Shown here: piece by piece, positions 43,874 through 52,560 of the stretch
How positions within the stretch are numbered: the stretch's first letter is position 1
How the letters are laid out: every line of letters begins with the position of its first letter
From: Methylocystaceae bacterium
GTDB taxonomy: Bacteria; Pseudomonadota; Alphaproteobacteria; Rhizobiales; Beijerinckiaceae
Direction: 5' to 3'
Assembly (NCBI GenBank): GCA_009773555.1
Contig: WSXZ01000017.1
Coordinates: forward strand, 40,024 to 104,023
DNA length: 64,000 bases
Translations under genes and position numbers: made by a program
The notes under the pieces: model-generated
Database searches by the model: none
What the model saw: the letters and a program-made list of their open reading frames with translations, nothing else
Told to the model about the DNA's origin: nothing

Positions 43874-44743
43874 ATGAGCGAGACAGCCGGACCGCCGAAG
43901 ATTTTTGATCGCGCGCTGCTGCGCCGGCGCTTGCGCCGCGCCATGTCTAAAGGCGCGCCGGATTTCCTGATGGCGCGCGCCGCCGACGATCTGCTCGATC
44001 GCCTGCTGACGGTGAAGCGCGAGTTTCCGCGCGCGCTCGATCTCGGTTCGCCGAACGCGCATTTCGCACAAGCCGTCGTCGCGAGCGGCCGTGCTCGGCC
44101 TTTGCGCGCAGGCGGCCATGCCGGCGACGTCATCGCTGACGAAGAAGCTCCGCCGTTCGCGCCGGGCTCATTTGATTTGATCGTCTCGGGCATGTCGCTG
44201 CAGTGGGTCAACGATCTGCCGGGCGCGCTGGCGCAGGCGAGACGCATGCTTGCGCCGGACGGACTCTTCCTTGCCTGCCTCGCCGGCGGCGCCAGCCTCG
44301 TCGAGCTTCGCGCCGCGTTCGCTCAGGCCGAAGAGGAGATCACCGGCGGCGCGAGTCCCCGCGTATCGCCTTTCGTCGATGTGCGCGACATGGGCGGTCT
44401 GCTGCAGCGCGCCGGCTTCGCCCTGCCCGTCGCCGACATCGACAGCTTCACGCTGCGCTATGATTCAATCTTCGGGCTGATGAAGGATCTGCGCGCGATG
44501 GGCGCCGCCAACGTCCTTGTCAAGCGGTCTCGCAAACCCCTGCGGCGCGACGTGGTTGCGCGCGCGGCGCAAATCTACGCCGAGCGCTTCTGCGACGCCG
44601 ACGGACGCGTGCGCGCGAGCTTTGAAATCATTTGGGCCTCGGGTTGGGCGCCGCACGAGAGTCAACAAAAGCCGGTGAAGCCCGGCTCCGCCATGATGAG
44701 TCTCGAAGACGCGATGAAATCCGCGCGCGAGAGCGACGCCTGA
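43874..44743 (+). CDS. SAM-dependent methyltransferase fold (NDUFAF5/BioC-like)
   Basis: A 289-residue class I methyltransferase-fold protein. RALDLGSPNAHFAQAV is the SAM-binding strand, PPFAPGSFDLIVSGMSLQWVNDLPGALAQARRML is the post-I region, and DGLFLACLAGG follows. The helical C-terminus resembles NDUFAF5, a complex I assembly factor, and BioC. The start KIFDRALLRRRLRRA is typical of that alphaproteobacterial group. Which reaction it catalyses is not decided by the sequence. Confidence 0.82.
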   Translation: MSETAGPPKIFDRALLRRRLRRAMSKGAPDFLMARAADDLLDRLLTVKREFPRALDLGSPNAHFAQAVVASGRARPLRAGGHAGDVIADEEAPPFAPGSFDLIVSGMSLQWVNDLPGALAQARRMLAPDGLFLACLAGGASLVELRAAFAQAEEEITGGASPRVSPFVDVRDMGGLLQRAGFALPVADIDSFTLRYDSIFGLMKDLRAMGAANVLVKRSRKPLRRDVVARAAQIYAERFCDADGRVRASFEIIWASGWAPHESQQKPVKPGSAMMSLEDAMKSARESDA

Positions 44744-44784
44744 ACGAGAGCGCTTCCCGAGCACATGGAATCATGTGATCGATA

Positions 44785-44860
44785 AGGAATCGCTCAAGAT
44801 CAAAATGTTGGAGCAGGTTCTCATCGAAAAAGTCTGTCAACTTTTTCGGAACCTGCTCTA
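44785..44860. repeat. hairpin repeat, family C copy 2
   Basis: GAGCAGGTTC (44811-44820) and GAACCTGCTC (44849-44858) form the outer stem; CGAAAAAGT and ACTTTTTCG pair inside it. It is preceded by CGCTCAAGATCAAAATG. The right arm includes the stop codon of the chagasin-like gene. Related to 40582-40641. Confidence 0.85.
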
Positions 44861-45217
44861 AGGCGCGACCTCCACCTCGACGCTGCGGGTTTTGACGGGC
44901 GCGAGCTCCCATGGGCGCTGATAGGCGAAGACGATTTCGGCATGTCCGGGTTTGAGCGCGCGGATTTTCCAATGACGCACGCTGGGGCTGCCGACCATGC
45001 GCCGCCGACCGCCGCCGCGGCCGCCATCGGATATCGCCAGGATGTCGAGATCACGGCTCGCGGCCTGATCGACGCGCCAGGAATAGCCGGTCGTCGCATT
45101 CTCCTGCAGCGAAAAAATCGCGCTACCGCCCGGCGCGAGCTTGATGACGTCGCCGGCCTGCGCAGGGAGCGCGACGAAGACACTGAGCAGCAACAGGCGC
45201 GACAGCAGACGCTTCAT
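44858..45217 (-). CDS. chagasin-type (I42) protease inhibitor
   Basis: A 119-residue precursor. The signal peptide (LLSRLLLLSVFVALPAQAG) is followed by an I42 domain: ENATTGYSWRV is the NPTTGY-like loop, SVRHWKIRALKPGHAEIVFAYQRPWE covers the GxG-like and RPW loops that enter the active site of cysteine proteases. Predicted periplasmic inhibitor of papain-like cysteine peptidases. ATG 45217 is chosen; the frame is open far upstream without coding character. Confidence 0.85.
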   Translation of the reverse strand: MKRLLSRLLLLSVFVALPAQAGDVIKLAPGGSAIFSLQENATTGYSWRVDQAASRDLDILAISDGGRGGGRRRMVGSPSVRHWKIRALKPGHAEIVFAYQRPWELAPVKTRSVEVEVAP

Positions 45218-45469
45218 GAGTTTCCTTTTGCCGCGTTGGCGAACCGTGGCGACGCGGCGGGCGCCGTCCGCTTCCAAGTCTCGCACGCTAATATACGCCC
45301 GGAATGAGCCGCGCCGAACTCCGAGTTCAACAAGCGTTCCTCGGCGTTCATCCGCGCGACGAGCGGCGGGATGTTCAGAAGCGCTAGCAGAATGCCAACT
45401 TCCCGTGTTGAACGCCAATCCCCCGCCAAGCGCCGAGACCAGAAGCACGCGCCAGCGAAAGGATGCAAC

Positions 45470-45685
45470 TTACTTGCGATGCTTTGAAGCCTGGCTGCGC
45501 GTCGCGAACCAGACTGACTTTACCTGGCCAGGGCATTTTCCGCATGTCACGCGACCTTTCGGGCTGACGTAGGCGCAAAGCCCGCGCGCGAGGCACTCGT
45601 CCGTCGTCACGGGGCGTGCTCTGGCCGCAGACGAGAACATGCCGCCAATGCAGGCGGCGATCGTGAGGATGAGGAGATTTCGCAT
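45470..45685 (-). CDS. small secreted Cys-containing peptide
   Basis: A 71-residue precursor. The signal peptide (LLILTIAACIGGMFSSAARA) leaves a mature peptide of about 45 residues with four cysteines (DECLARGLCAY and VTCGKCPGQ), basic at the end. GGAG stands seven bases before ATG 45685. A perfect palindrome CGCTAATTAGCG lies upstream at 45723-45734. Family not recognised. Confidence 0.65.
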   Translation of the reverse strand: MRNLLILTIAACIGGMFSSAARARPVTTDECLARGLCAYVSPKGRVTCGKCPGQVKSVWFATRSQASKHRK

Positions 45686-45899
45686 AACGCACTCCATTAA
45701 ATTGAGAAAAGTTCGAACGCCTCGCTAATTAGCGCGGCCCGCAATCTGGGAAAGCAAACATATTTCTCTCGAGCCGTGATCCTCCATTCGTGCCTTACGT
45801 CCCGAAATTTTTGTATGGGCCGCTCAAGCAAACAGCGCGGGCGACGCGTATCGCCCTCCCGGACACTGACGCGCGACCGCCTAGAGCCTAGATCTGACG

Positions 45900-46143
45900 T
45901 GCCTCTCGGCCGGCTCGGTCGAGCGCGCCGCCGCGCCCGGCAAGCTCCGCCGCAACGCCCCCGACGCCATCCCCGTTTCTACAGTCAGGCGTCTTGCCGT
46001 GAGACGCGAACATGCCGGCAAGGTGCTCGGCGCCGATCTGCTTGCGGAGGCTTTGCGTCAGATTGCGGTCCTGCGCAAAGCGTCGGCATGGGCGCAGCGC
46101 TGGGTTTCGCATTCCGAACGTCGTCGACGATGTGACGCGCGAG
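45900..46143 (+). pseudogene. relic of GNAT acetyltransferase (TacT-like)
   Basis: The forward frame from 45900 reads CLSAGSVERAAAPGKLRRN, then APDAIPVSTVRRLAV and HAGKVLGADLLAEALRQIA. This matches the core of toxin-type GNAT acetyltransferases, where the acetyl-CoA loop is usually GxGLGxxLL; here it is GKVLGADLL. Near 46070 homology jumps frame to AQSVGMGAALG and soon reaches a stop. Upstream of 45900 the frame is closed by a stop, and no antitoxin partner is seen. Clearly broken. Confidence 0.5.
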
Positions 46144-46149
46144 ATCACG
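46105..46149 (+). pseudogene. possible IS3-family transposase fragment
   Basis: A short frame reads FRIPNVVDDVTREI, close to the conserved DD(T)RE segment of IS3-family integrase-type transposases (FRVLNVVDDVTREC). Only about 15 codons are recognisable. It lies within and after the GNAT relic, in a different frame. The match could be chance. Confidence 0.3.
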
Positions 46150-46769
46150 CTCGGGCGAAGATCGCGAAACGGGTCAGCCATTACAATTATAGGCGCATTC
46201 GGCGCTCGCCTATCAAACACCGGCCGCCTAGGTCGCCAATCTCTCCACAACATCGCGCCCCCACGGCATAAAATCCGACGAGGCTCTAATCGCTGATGGA
46301 TGAAAGTTCAGCTGCAGGGAACGCTCGACCAAAGCAGGCGGCCCCGCGGCACGCTGACGTTGGGTGTATGGCCAGGATCTCGGCGCTCGCCTCGCGCTCG
46401 GCGACATTGCGACGTCCGCGATACCCGCTCAAATAAGCCTCTCCAATAATTTTGGTCATCGAACCTTTGCGTTCACCAAATCGAATTCAGGCCATATGAA
46501 AAGCAACTCGAGTACGTAGCATGCGCTGTGTCATTTTTGCCACTTCACCAATAAATGTCGGCTGATCAGCTTTGGTCACCTTCCTGTGACGCGTTGCTGC
46601 TGGTACTATCATCCATATACGCAACGTATCTGATTGGACGAATGAAACGGGATCAGGTCTGCTGCGCCCACGCGTTCGCTCCCAATTTTCAAAAGCGGCG
46701 TAAGAGCCCGGAAGGCTCATTCCGGCGTTGAGCATTGCGCTTCGCGCCGGAGCGAGAGAGTGGGGTTCC

Positions 46770-48179
46770 ATGAGATCGTTCGGCGCGCTTACAGTCATAG
46801 CGGCAGGGGCAGGCCTCGCGTTGGCAAGCGCAAGCGATGTCTCAGCCGAAACAATTTCCTCTGCGCTCGCCCGGGCCTATGCGGGTAACCCGGACCTAAA
46901 CGAGCAACGCGCCGACGTGCGTGCGCGTGACGAAGACGTCTCGAGCGCCTGGTCCGGACTGCGTCCCAACGCCAATATTCAGGCAAGCGTTGGCGCGCAG
47001 CGCTCGAACCTCAGGATTCCAGTGCGACTGCCGGTGATCAATCAGCGCATCCCGCTTACCGATGAATATACGGGATATCCGCGTGGGGCCACGCTGAACG
47101 TCTCGCAAAATGTCTTTGATGGCGGTCGCACGGAGAATTCGGTGCGTCGCGCCGAGTCGAGCGTATTCGAGTCGCGCGCCCTGATGCGGCTTTCTGAGCA
47201 GGAGATATTGCGTAGCGGCGCGACCGCTTTCATGGACGTGATGCGCGACGCGGCGATCCTATCGCTGCGCAAGAGCAACATCGCCGTGCTCGATCTACAG
47301 TTGCACGATACGGAGAAGCGCTATCAATCGGGTGACGTGACGAATACCGACGTCTCGCAGAGCGAAGCCTCCGTCTCCCATGCGCGCTCAGAATATTTTG
47401 CCGCCGAGGCGCAATTGAAAAGCAGCGCCGCCGTTTACCGGCAGATCATCGGTGTGGAGCCGAAACGTCTCGAGCCGGCCTCATCGGTTGAGCGGATGTT
47501 GCCCAAATCAGTGAAGGATGCGATTGACGTCGCGCTTGTCGAACATCCCGCCGTCGTCGCGGCCTTACATCGGGTGGACACTGCGGAGTCGGCGGTGAAA
47601 GTCGCCGAGGGCGCGCTTTTGCCCACGCTGTCGGTCAATGCGCAAGTGTCCCAGCAGTATGACTCTTTCCTTGGACTGCCCGGCTCGCGGCAATTTTCGG
47701 CGGGCGTCAACGGCGCGCTCAATGTCCCCCTCTACCAGGGCGGAGGGGAGTATTCGTCAATCCGTAAGGCGAAAGAGGTGCTCGGCAAGGCGCGCCTCAA
47801 CGCCGACGCACAGCGCGACCGCGTTCGCGCTAACGTGGTCTCGAGCTATGGTCTGCTGGACACGGCCAGATCGCAGATCAGATCGGACCAGGCGACGGTG
47901 AAGGCGGCCGAGCTCGCTCTGAAAGGCGTTCGGGACGAGGCGCAGGTGGGGCAGCGCACGACGCTCGACGTGTTGAACGCTCAGCAGACTTTGCTCAATG
48001 CGCGCGCCAATCTGGTCATTTCCCAAAGGGACCGCGTCGTCGCCTCATACGCGATTTTGGCCGCGATCGGCAGACTGACGGCCGAGACGCTCAATCTCAA
48101 TGTCGTGCGTTACGACCCTGTCGTTCATTTCGAGCAGGTCAAATACAAGTGGTACGGGACCGATACGCCTGATCGATGA
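46770..48179 (+). CDS. TolC-family outer-membrane efflux protein
   Basis: A 469-residue TolC-type channel. Signal peptide about 1-27 (ALTVIAAGAGLALASASDVSAE). Two OEP repeats follow: the first from ISSALARAYAGNPDLNEQRADVRARDEDVSSAWSGL, the second from VKDAIDVALVEHPAVVAALHRVDTAESAVKVAEGALLPTLS, each with long coiled-coil helices. ATG 46770 is chosen because the signal sequence starts there; the frame opens at 46728. It could be the outer-membrane exit duct for the DevBCA-like exporter 3 kb away. Confidence 0.92.
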   Translation: MRSFGALTVIAAGAGLALASASDVSAETISSALARAYAGNPDLNEQRADVRARDEDVSSAWSGLRPNANIQASVGAQRSNLRIPVRLPVINQRIPLTDEYTGYPRGATLNVSQNVFDGGRTENSVRRAESSVFESRALMRLSEQEILRSGATAFMDVMRDAAILSLRKSNIAVLDLQLHDTEKRYQSGDVTNTDVSQSEASVSHARSEYFAAEAQLKSSAAVYRQIIGVEPKRLEPASSVERMLPKSVKDAIDVALVEHPAVVAALHRVDTAESAVKVAEGALLPTLSVNAQVSQQYDSFLGLPGSRQFSAGVNGALNVPLYQGGGEYSSIRKAKEVLGKARLNADAQRDRVRANVVSSYGLLDTARSQIRSDQATVKAAELALKGVRDEAQVGQRTTLDVLNAQQTLLNARANLVISQRDRVVASYAILAAIGRLTAETLNLNVVRYDPVVHFEQVKYKWYGTDTPDR

Positions 48180-48218
48180 ACCTGCGCGGCCCGGCGCCGC
48201 ACCGAGGAACCCCTGAAC

Positions 48219-48872
48219 CTACAAGCGAGGTTTGACGCCCGACTGTTTTTCGGGATCTTCGGCCGAGGCCTCGTTCTGCCGGACAACTTCGCTGTCCATC
48301 AAGCTCACGTTGAATCGCGTGGCGTCGGGCTCGTTGATCCAGACTTTCAAATCGTAGCTCGGACCGGATTGCCAGGACCATCCCTGACAGTCGCGCTCAG
48401 CTTTGGGCCTTGGATGGTATTTCGAATATTTCTCGCCCACTTTGAATTCTTCGATGATGAAATCCAGAAGCTCCGGACAGGTCATCTGTGAAAGGAACAC
48501 GCCGTTCAGCTTGTAGACCTTGCCGGTCCGCGGGGTGAGCGCATAGTTGACGATGGAGCCGTCTTCAAATCTGCAGGAGAACTGTTTCCCGTATTCAGAT
48601 GACGATGCGAAGAACTCCTCGGCGCGCATGCCGCCATGAAACGAGACCTTTCCGAAGTTGTTGCATTGCGACCGCGCGAGTCTTGCCGCTTCATCCTTGG
48701 ACATGCCGAGCGAAAAGCCCCGCAGATCGCGTTTGAGGGATTGAGCCTGGGCGTCCTGCACGCCAGAGAGGGTCAAAACAGACAGCAGAAGAAGCATGAA
48801 CCGCATCTGTTGTATCGAGCGGCTCGAGTTCAGCTGGGTTCCCTGATCGATAATCCGGCTCGAGAATATCAT
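48219..48872 (-). CDS. exported hypothetical protein
   Basis: A 217-residue protein. An AAGGAG sits eight bases before ATG 48872, favouring that start even though it gives 22 residues before the hydrophobic signal (MRFMLLLLSVLTLSGVQDAQAQ). The mature part has four cysteines and segments such as GFSLGMSKDEAARLARSQCN and FLSQMTCPELLDFIIEEF. Convergent with the TolC-family gene. No family recognised. Confidence 0.7.
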   Translation of the reverse strand: MIFSSRIIDQGTQLNSSRSIQQMRFMLLLLSVLTLSGVQDAQAQSLKRDLRGFSLGMSKDEAARLARSQCNNFGKVSFHGGMRAEEFFASSSEYGKQFSCRFEDGSIVNYALTPRTGKVYKLNGVFLSQMTCPELLDFIIEEFKVGEKYSKYHPRPKAERDCQGWSWQSGPSYDLKVWINEPDATRFNVSLMDSEVVRQNEASAEDPEKQSGVKPRL

Positions 48873-49218
48873 TATCGATCTCCTTGCTGAAAGAAGCTGT
48901 CGATTCTAGGGAGACCAGGAAAAAGTTGGGTCAGTCAAGCGCCGCGCCGAAAACGTAATCGCTGGGCCATCTCACATTCATCTCGCTGGGCAGACCGCCG
49001 TAGCGTTCGAGAGTTCCGTTGTTGAAATGACGCGCCTAGCCCGAGACCATCGCATCTGGCACGTCTTGGCTCATACGTTTATTTGTACAAGTTGATACTT
49101 GATCTGTAAACGCCGTTAATGGCCCACCTTCAAACGCATGACGCGCGGCGAGTCTGATCGGCTGATTTGGAGATAGGGCTTATGTCTTTAGCGGCCATAA
49201 ACATGGCCCGGTCAGGAC
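48873..49218. other. intergenic region downstream of lipid cluster
   Basis: No intact gene. On the minus strand a 33-codon stretch ending at a TGA (48931-48933) reads like protein (LERYGGLPSEMNVRWPSDYV) but has a stop close upstream and no start; it may be a gene remnant. No terminator hairpin with a T-run was found after the flavoprotein gene. Confidence 0.35.
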
Positions 49219-50370
49219 TCAGTCGATACGCGGCATCGCCTCTTGGGGAACGCGCGTCGCGCGCGCGATCGCGCGCACGCCGCTCGGAAACTGCGAGGCG
49301 AGCCATATAAGAGCGTCCTGGCCAACCGAATGTCTGAAGAACATGCTGTTTAAGGGCTTTGAAACGCGCATTTGCTTTCTGACGATACTACTGAAGCGGC
49401 GATGAAATTCATGCGAGGTCCCGCCTTCGAGAAACATGTTGGCCGCCAGAACTGCGCTGCAGCTCGCCATGCCCATGCCGTCGCCGGTGAAAGAAGGGAT
49501 CACCGCAATCTGATCGCCAAGCCGCCATAGTCCCGGCGGGTCCTCGGGCGAGGGATTATGCACAAAGCCATAGGGCACGCGGCTGATCGCAAGCGGGCGA
49601 TCCAGCAAAGGCTCGGCGCCCTCCAAGTAAGCCGCTACGTAGTCCGACTCGCTGCTGAATTGCTGCAGAACGCCTTGCCAGGTTCCTCCCGCCTTCATGA
49701 AGCGGTCTTGGCTGAGCACAGGACAGAAATTGACGCAATCGTCTTCGACGAGCATTAGCCCGAGATAGCATTCCTTCAGGAGAATGAGCTCGACCACCGA
49801 TCGCAGATGCTCGGTTTTTTTCCTGTTGAATCGGTAATACATTTTCAACGCGAGATAGTCGCTTTGGCGCCCAGGCGAAGCGCGCTTGACGCCACGCAAA
49901 TCGTGCTTGCCACTCGCAAGAAAAATCGAGCGAGCCGGCGCACTGTCTCCAGGGCCGAAACTCACCTCGAAGCCGCCGTCATCCGATTGCTCGATGAACC
50001 GCGCCGCCTTGCCGCGAATGACGTTCACGCCGCAAGACGTTGCATGCTCGAGCAGAGCCTCGTCGAGGACTTTTCTTGATAGCGCCAGAGCCGGAAATGG
50101 CAGCGGCTGGTCCACGCTGCGATTCCCTCGAACCAATCGGACACGGTTGATCGGTCGAGCGCCCAGATCCACCGGGTCTACGCCAAGAGATCGCAAATTC
50201 GCGCTGACCTCACGGCTCATAAACTCGCCGCAAATCTTATGATTCGCCGACGACGAGCGCTCATAGAGGTCGACGCGCCGACCCGCGCGGGATAAAGCAA
50301 GGGCCGCCGTAGCTCCCGCGACGCCGCCGCCGATGATCACGCTTGCTTCCGTCACGATACGACTCCTCAT
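49219..50370 (-). CDS. FAD-dependent oxidoreductase (geranylgeranyl-reductase-like)
   Basis: A flavoprotein of about 383 residues. The Rossmann motif VIIGGGVAGATAALALSRAG follows the start and is followed by VDLYERSS; a second FAD contact is WRLGDQIAVIPSFTGDGMGMA. It resembles the geranylgeranyl reductase / monooxygenase group that accompanies type III PKS and methyltransferase genes and hydroxylates or oxidises their products. Start is ATG 50370 or GTG 50355 (GAGGAG upstream). The far-upstream open frame has no coding character. Last gene of the lipid cluster. Confidence 0.85.
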   Translation of the reverse strand: MRSRIVTEASVIIGGGVAGATAALALSRAGRRVDLYERSSSANHKICGEFMSREVSANLRSLGVDPVDLGARPINRVRLVRGNRSVDQPLPFPALALSRKVLDEALLEHATSCGVNVIRGKAARFIEQSDDGGFEVSFGPGDSAPARSIFLASGKHDLRGVKRASPGRQSDYLALKMYYRFNRKKTEHLRSVVELILLKECYLGLMLVEDDCVNFCPVLSQDRFMKAGGTWQGVLQQFSSESDYVAAYLEGAEPLLDRPLAISRVPYGFVHNPSPEDPPGLWRLGDQIAVIPSFTGDGMGMASCSAVLAANMFLEGGTSHEFHRRFSSIVRKQMRVSKPLNSMFFRHSVGQDALIWLASQFPSGVRAIARATRVPQEAMPRID

Positions 50371-50498
50371 CCACCTCTTCACGAAGCACGTCCGGAGCGA
50401 CTGGTTTGTCCTTTGGGGGCTCCTCCCGTCTGTTGAAGCGATTGTTGCGTCGATTGGCCCAGGCCAGCCGCTCGCGAGAGCGACTGCGCACGGTCGGC

Positions 50499-51233
50499 TT
50501 ACGGAGAGTGGACCGGAGGCGTGTCGCCGCGAGCGGAATTCGACTGCCGCGCCACGAAGCAGTGGGTGAATGGCCTTGCGGGGCTCTCGTCGAGAACCCA
50601 GTCGTTCTGATTTGGCCACAGCTTCGATAGATCACGGTTGTTGAAGCCGGCGCGCACGCTCGTCTTCGCATCCCATTGCGTGATGTCGTTGCAGCCGATG
50701 ACCCAGACCAGGCTGCTCGCCATGAGCGAAAAGCGATCGCGACGAGGTTCGCACGCCGCGAACAGCGTCGTGCGCGCCGCCGCCAATTCGAGCAAGCGAG
50801 CGAGGTCCGGGTTTTCAAAATGATGGAGAAACAGATTTGCCGAGATGATGTCCGTCGTCGCGGCGTCATGCGAGAGGTAATCGAAGACGTCTGCGACGAC
50901 GCTCTCCACCTGCCATCCGATCGCTTCAAAGCCTTGGCGCGTCTCGTCCGATAGAATGTCCTGCTGGTCGAGCAGGCGCGCCGTAACGCCTTGCCACTTC
51001 GGCGCCAGGCGGTTTGCGACGCCGAGCATCAATGCCCCGTCGCCGGAGCCGAGATCGAGAATGGTTTTCGGCGTCCCGTCGAAATGCCGGGAAAGCAGCG
51101 TCGCCATAATCTTGGTCTGCTGCATCCAGCTGTTAACGCGCCGCAGGTCGCGGCGCGATTGCATGGCTCGGGGATCGTCGCATGGAAGAGAATCCAAGAG
51201 TTCGGGATATACTGCGCGAGCGAGCTTAGCCAT
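50499..51233 (-). CDS. SAM-dependent methyltransferase
   Basis: A 244-residue class I methyltransferase. SAM-binding TILDLGSGDGALMLGVA, acidic VESVVADVFDYL, and ANLFLHHFENPDLARLLELAA are clear. The N-terminus (PELLDSLPCDDPRAMQSRRDLRRVNSWMQQTKIM) is typical of methyltransferases encoded beside type III PKS and flavoprotein genes, which O- or C-methylate alkyl-resorcinol or -pyrone rings. AAGGAG precedes ATG 51233. About 130 bases separate it from the flavoprotein gene. Confidence 0.87.
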   Translation of the reverse strand: MAKLARAVYPELLDSLPCDDPRAMQSRRDLRRVNSWMQQTKIMATLLSRHFDGTPKTILDLGSGDGALMLGVANRLAPKWQGVTARLLDQQDILSDETRQGFEAIGWQVESVVADVFDYLSHDAATTDIISANLFLHHFENPDLARLLELAAARTTLFAACEPRRDRFSLMASSLVWVIGCNDITQWDAKTSVRAGFNNRDLSKLWPNQNDWVLDESPARPFTHCFVARQSNSARGDTPPVHSP

Positions 51234-51441
51234 TTTGGCGCTCTCCTTCTGATAGCCCCTATGATAATTCCGGCGCCTACCTCTAGATGAGCGAGTTTGA
51301 AAACGAACGGCAGCCTTAGCCGCGGTCATCGCAATTCGTGATCTCCGCCTGCGCTAACACAGACGTGGCGGCACATGCGCTTCGCCCTGGGGCGTCACCT
51401 CGAACTAACCAGTCAATTTGCGCGAATTCCCTCGCGCTGCG

Positions 51442-52560
51442 TCAGTCGCGCGCTATGGTTAATCGCTCTGCGGATTTTTCCGCCTTCATTGGTTGCAGCC
51501 AGCCTGTCTGAGCCGAGACCGGGTGGGTCAAAAAATAGGCGTCAACGCGCAGCCCCACGGGCAATTTCACGCCGGCGTCGAGATCGATGAGCACCTGCAG
51601 CGCCTTGGCGTCGACGCGATCGGTCGGGCGACCTGTCTGAACCACCTTGGAGCCCATCCGCGACGATACGCGAAAAACTCTTCCGCCGAACTTCTGATTT
51701 GGGAACGCGTCCGCAGTGACCTCGACGCGCTGCCCGGCGACGATTTTCCCGACGTCCGTCTCATCGACGTCCGCACGCACGCGCAGACCGCGAACATTGC
51801 CGACGATGGCGATCGGCGTCGGCGGCACGTGCGTCACAGCTTCGCCGGCGACGCGAGAGCGACGCAGGATCGTGCCCGCGATCGGCGACCGCACCAGCGT
51901 CTTTTCCAAAAGCGCTTCCGACAGCGCCACATCCGCCTCCGCGAGCCGCACCCGCGCGCGCGCCGCCGCGAGATCTTCGGCGCGCGGCGGAGCCTCGAGC
52001 ATCGCGAGCCTTTCCGCGATCGCCGCGCGCCGCGCCTTGTTGACGTTCCAGTGGGACGTGGCCTGATCAAGCGCCGCTTGGGGCGAAACGCCGCTTTTGG
52101 TGAGCGGCAGTCGTCTCTCATGTTCGCGTCGCGCCAAATCGAGCGCCGCATCCGCCTCCATCAGAGCGTCCCTCGCCTCTCGGCGCTCCTCTGCGCGCGC
52201 GCCATTGGTGAGCCGCTCAAGTTCGGCCTGCCGCAGCGCAAGGGCGGCGCGCGCGGACTCCAGTCGAGCAACCTGCTCGGTATTATCGAGCGCCGCGATA
52301 ATCTGGCCGGCGGCCACCTCATCGTTCTCCTCGACCCGCATCTCGCGGATGACGCCGGTCGCTTGCGCGGCGACTTCTCGCTCCTCGCCTTCGGGCTCCA
52401 CCATGCCCGGCGCTGCGGCGACATGCTGCGCAACTCCGGCGAGCGATGTTGTGGCGCGAGCGGTTGACTGCGTGCTCTCGACCGACAGCAAGAAAAAGAG
52501 GCCCAGCGCGGCCAGGCAGAGAAAGGTCAGAATTGCGACGACGCGTGACGAAATCTTCAT
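51442..52560 (-). CDS. HlyD/DevB-like membrane fusion protein
   Basis: A 372-residue periplasmic adaptor. One N-terminal membrane helix (VVAILTFLCLAALGLFFLL) is followed by a lipoyl half-motif (AAQATGVIREMRVEENDEVAAGQIIAALDN), a long coiled coil (about 90-210) with GARAEERREARDAL, the second lipoyl half (VRSPIAGTILRRSRVAGEAV), and a beta barrel (VRADVDETDVGKIVAGQRVEV). DevB-type adaptors bridge an ABC permease to TolC. The ATG overlaps the ATPase stop by one base (TGATG); a GTG one codon earlier is possible. Confidence 0.9.
   Translation of the reverse strand: MKISSRVVAILTFLCLAALGLFFLLSVESTQSTARATTSLAGVAQHVAAAPGMVEPEGEEREVAAQATGVIREMRVEENDEVAAGQIIAALDNTEQVARLESARAALALRQAELERLTNGARAEERREARDALMEADAALDLARREHERRLPLTKSGVSPQAALDQATSHWNVNKARRAAIAERLAMLEAPPRAEDLAAARARVRLAEADVALSEALLEKTLVRSPIAGTILRRSRVAGEAVTHVPPTPIAIVGNVRGLRVRADVDETDVGKIVAGQRVEVTADAFPNQKFGGRVFRVSSRMGSKVVQTGRPTDRVDAKALQVLIDLDAGVKLPVGLRVDAYFLTHPVSAQTGWLQPMKAEKSAERLTIARD

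Larger units (their letters stand above)
45686..46769. other. decayed intergenic region with gene relics
   Basis: About 1.1 kb without an intact gene. Many short frames are open on both strands but none has a consistent start, composition and length. It contains the relics listed at 45900-46143 and 46105-46149; the rest (46150-46769) shows nothing recognisable apart from the expected promoter region of the TolC-family gene. Confidence 0.5.

Noticed and set aside
46487..46798. 103-codon minus-strand frame overlapping the TolC-family gene start
   Set aside because: It has no ribosome binding site or recognisable sequence and overlaps the start of the TolC-family gene.
48931..49035. Minus-strand peptide-like fragment ending LERYGGLPSEMNVRWPSDYV
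   Set aside because: It is only about 33 codons between two stops, with no start codon at the front. I could not tie it to a family, so it is only mentioned under the intergenic region.
49052..49080. Possible sigma54 promoter containing TGGCAC and a downstream TTGG
   Set aside because: The spacing between the two elements is too short for a -24/-12 promoter.
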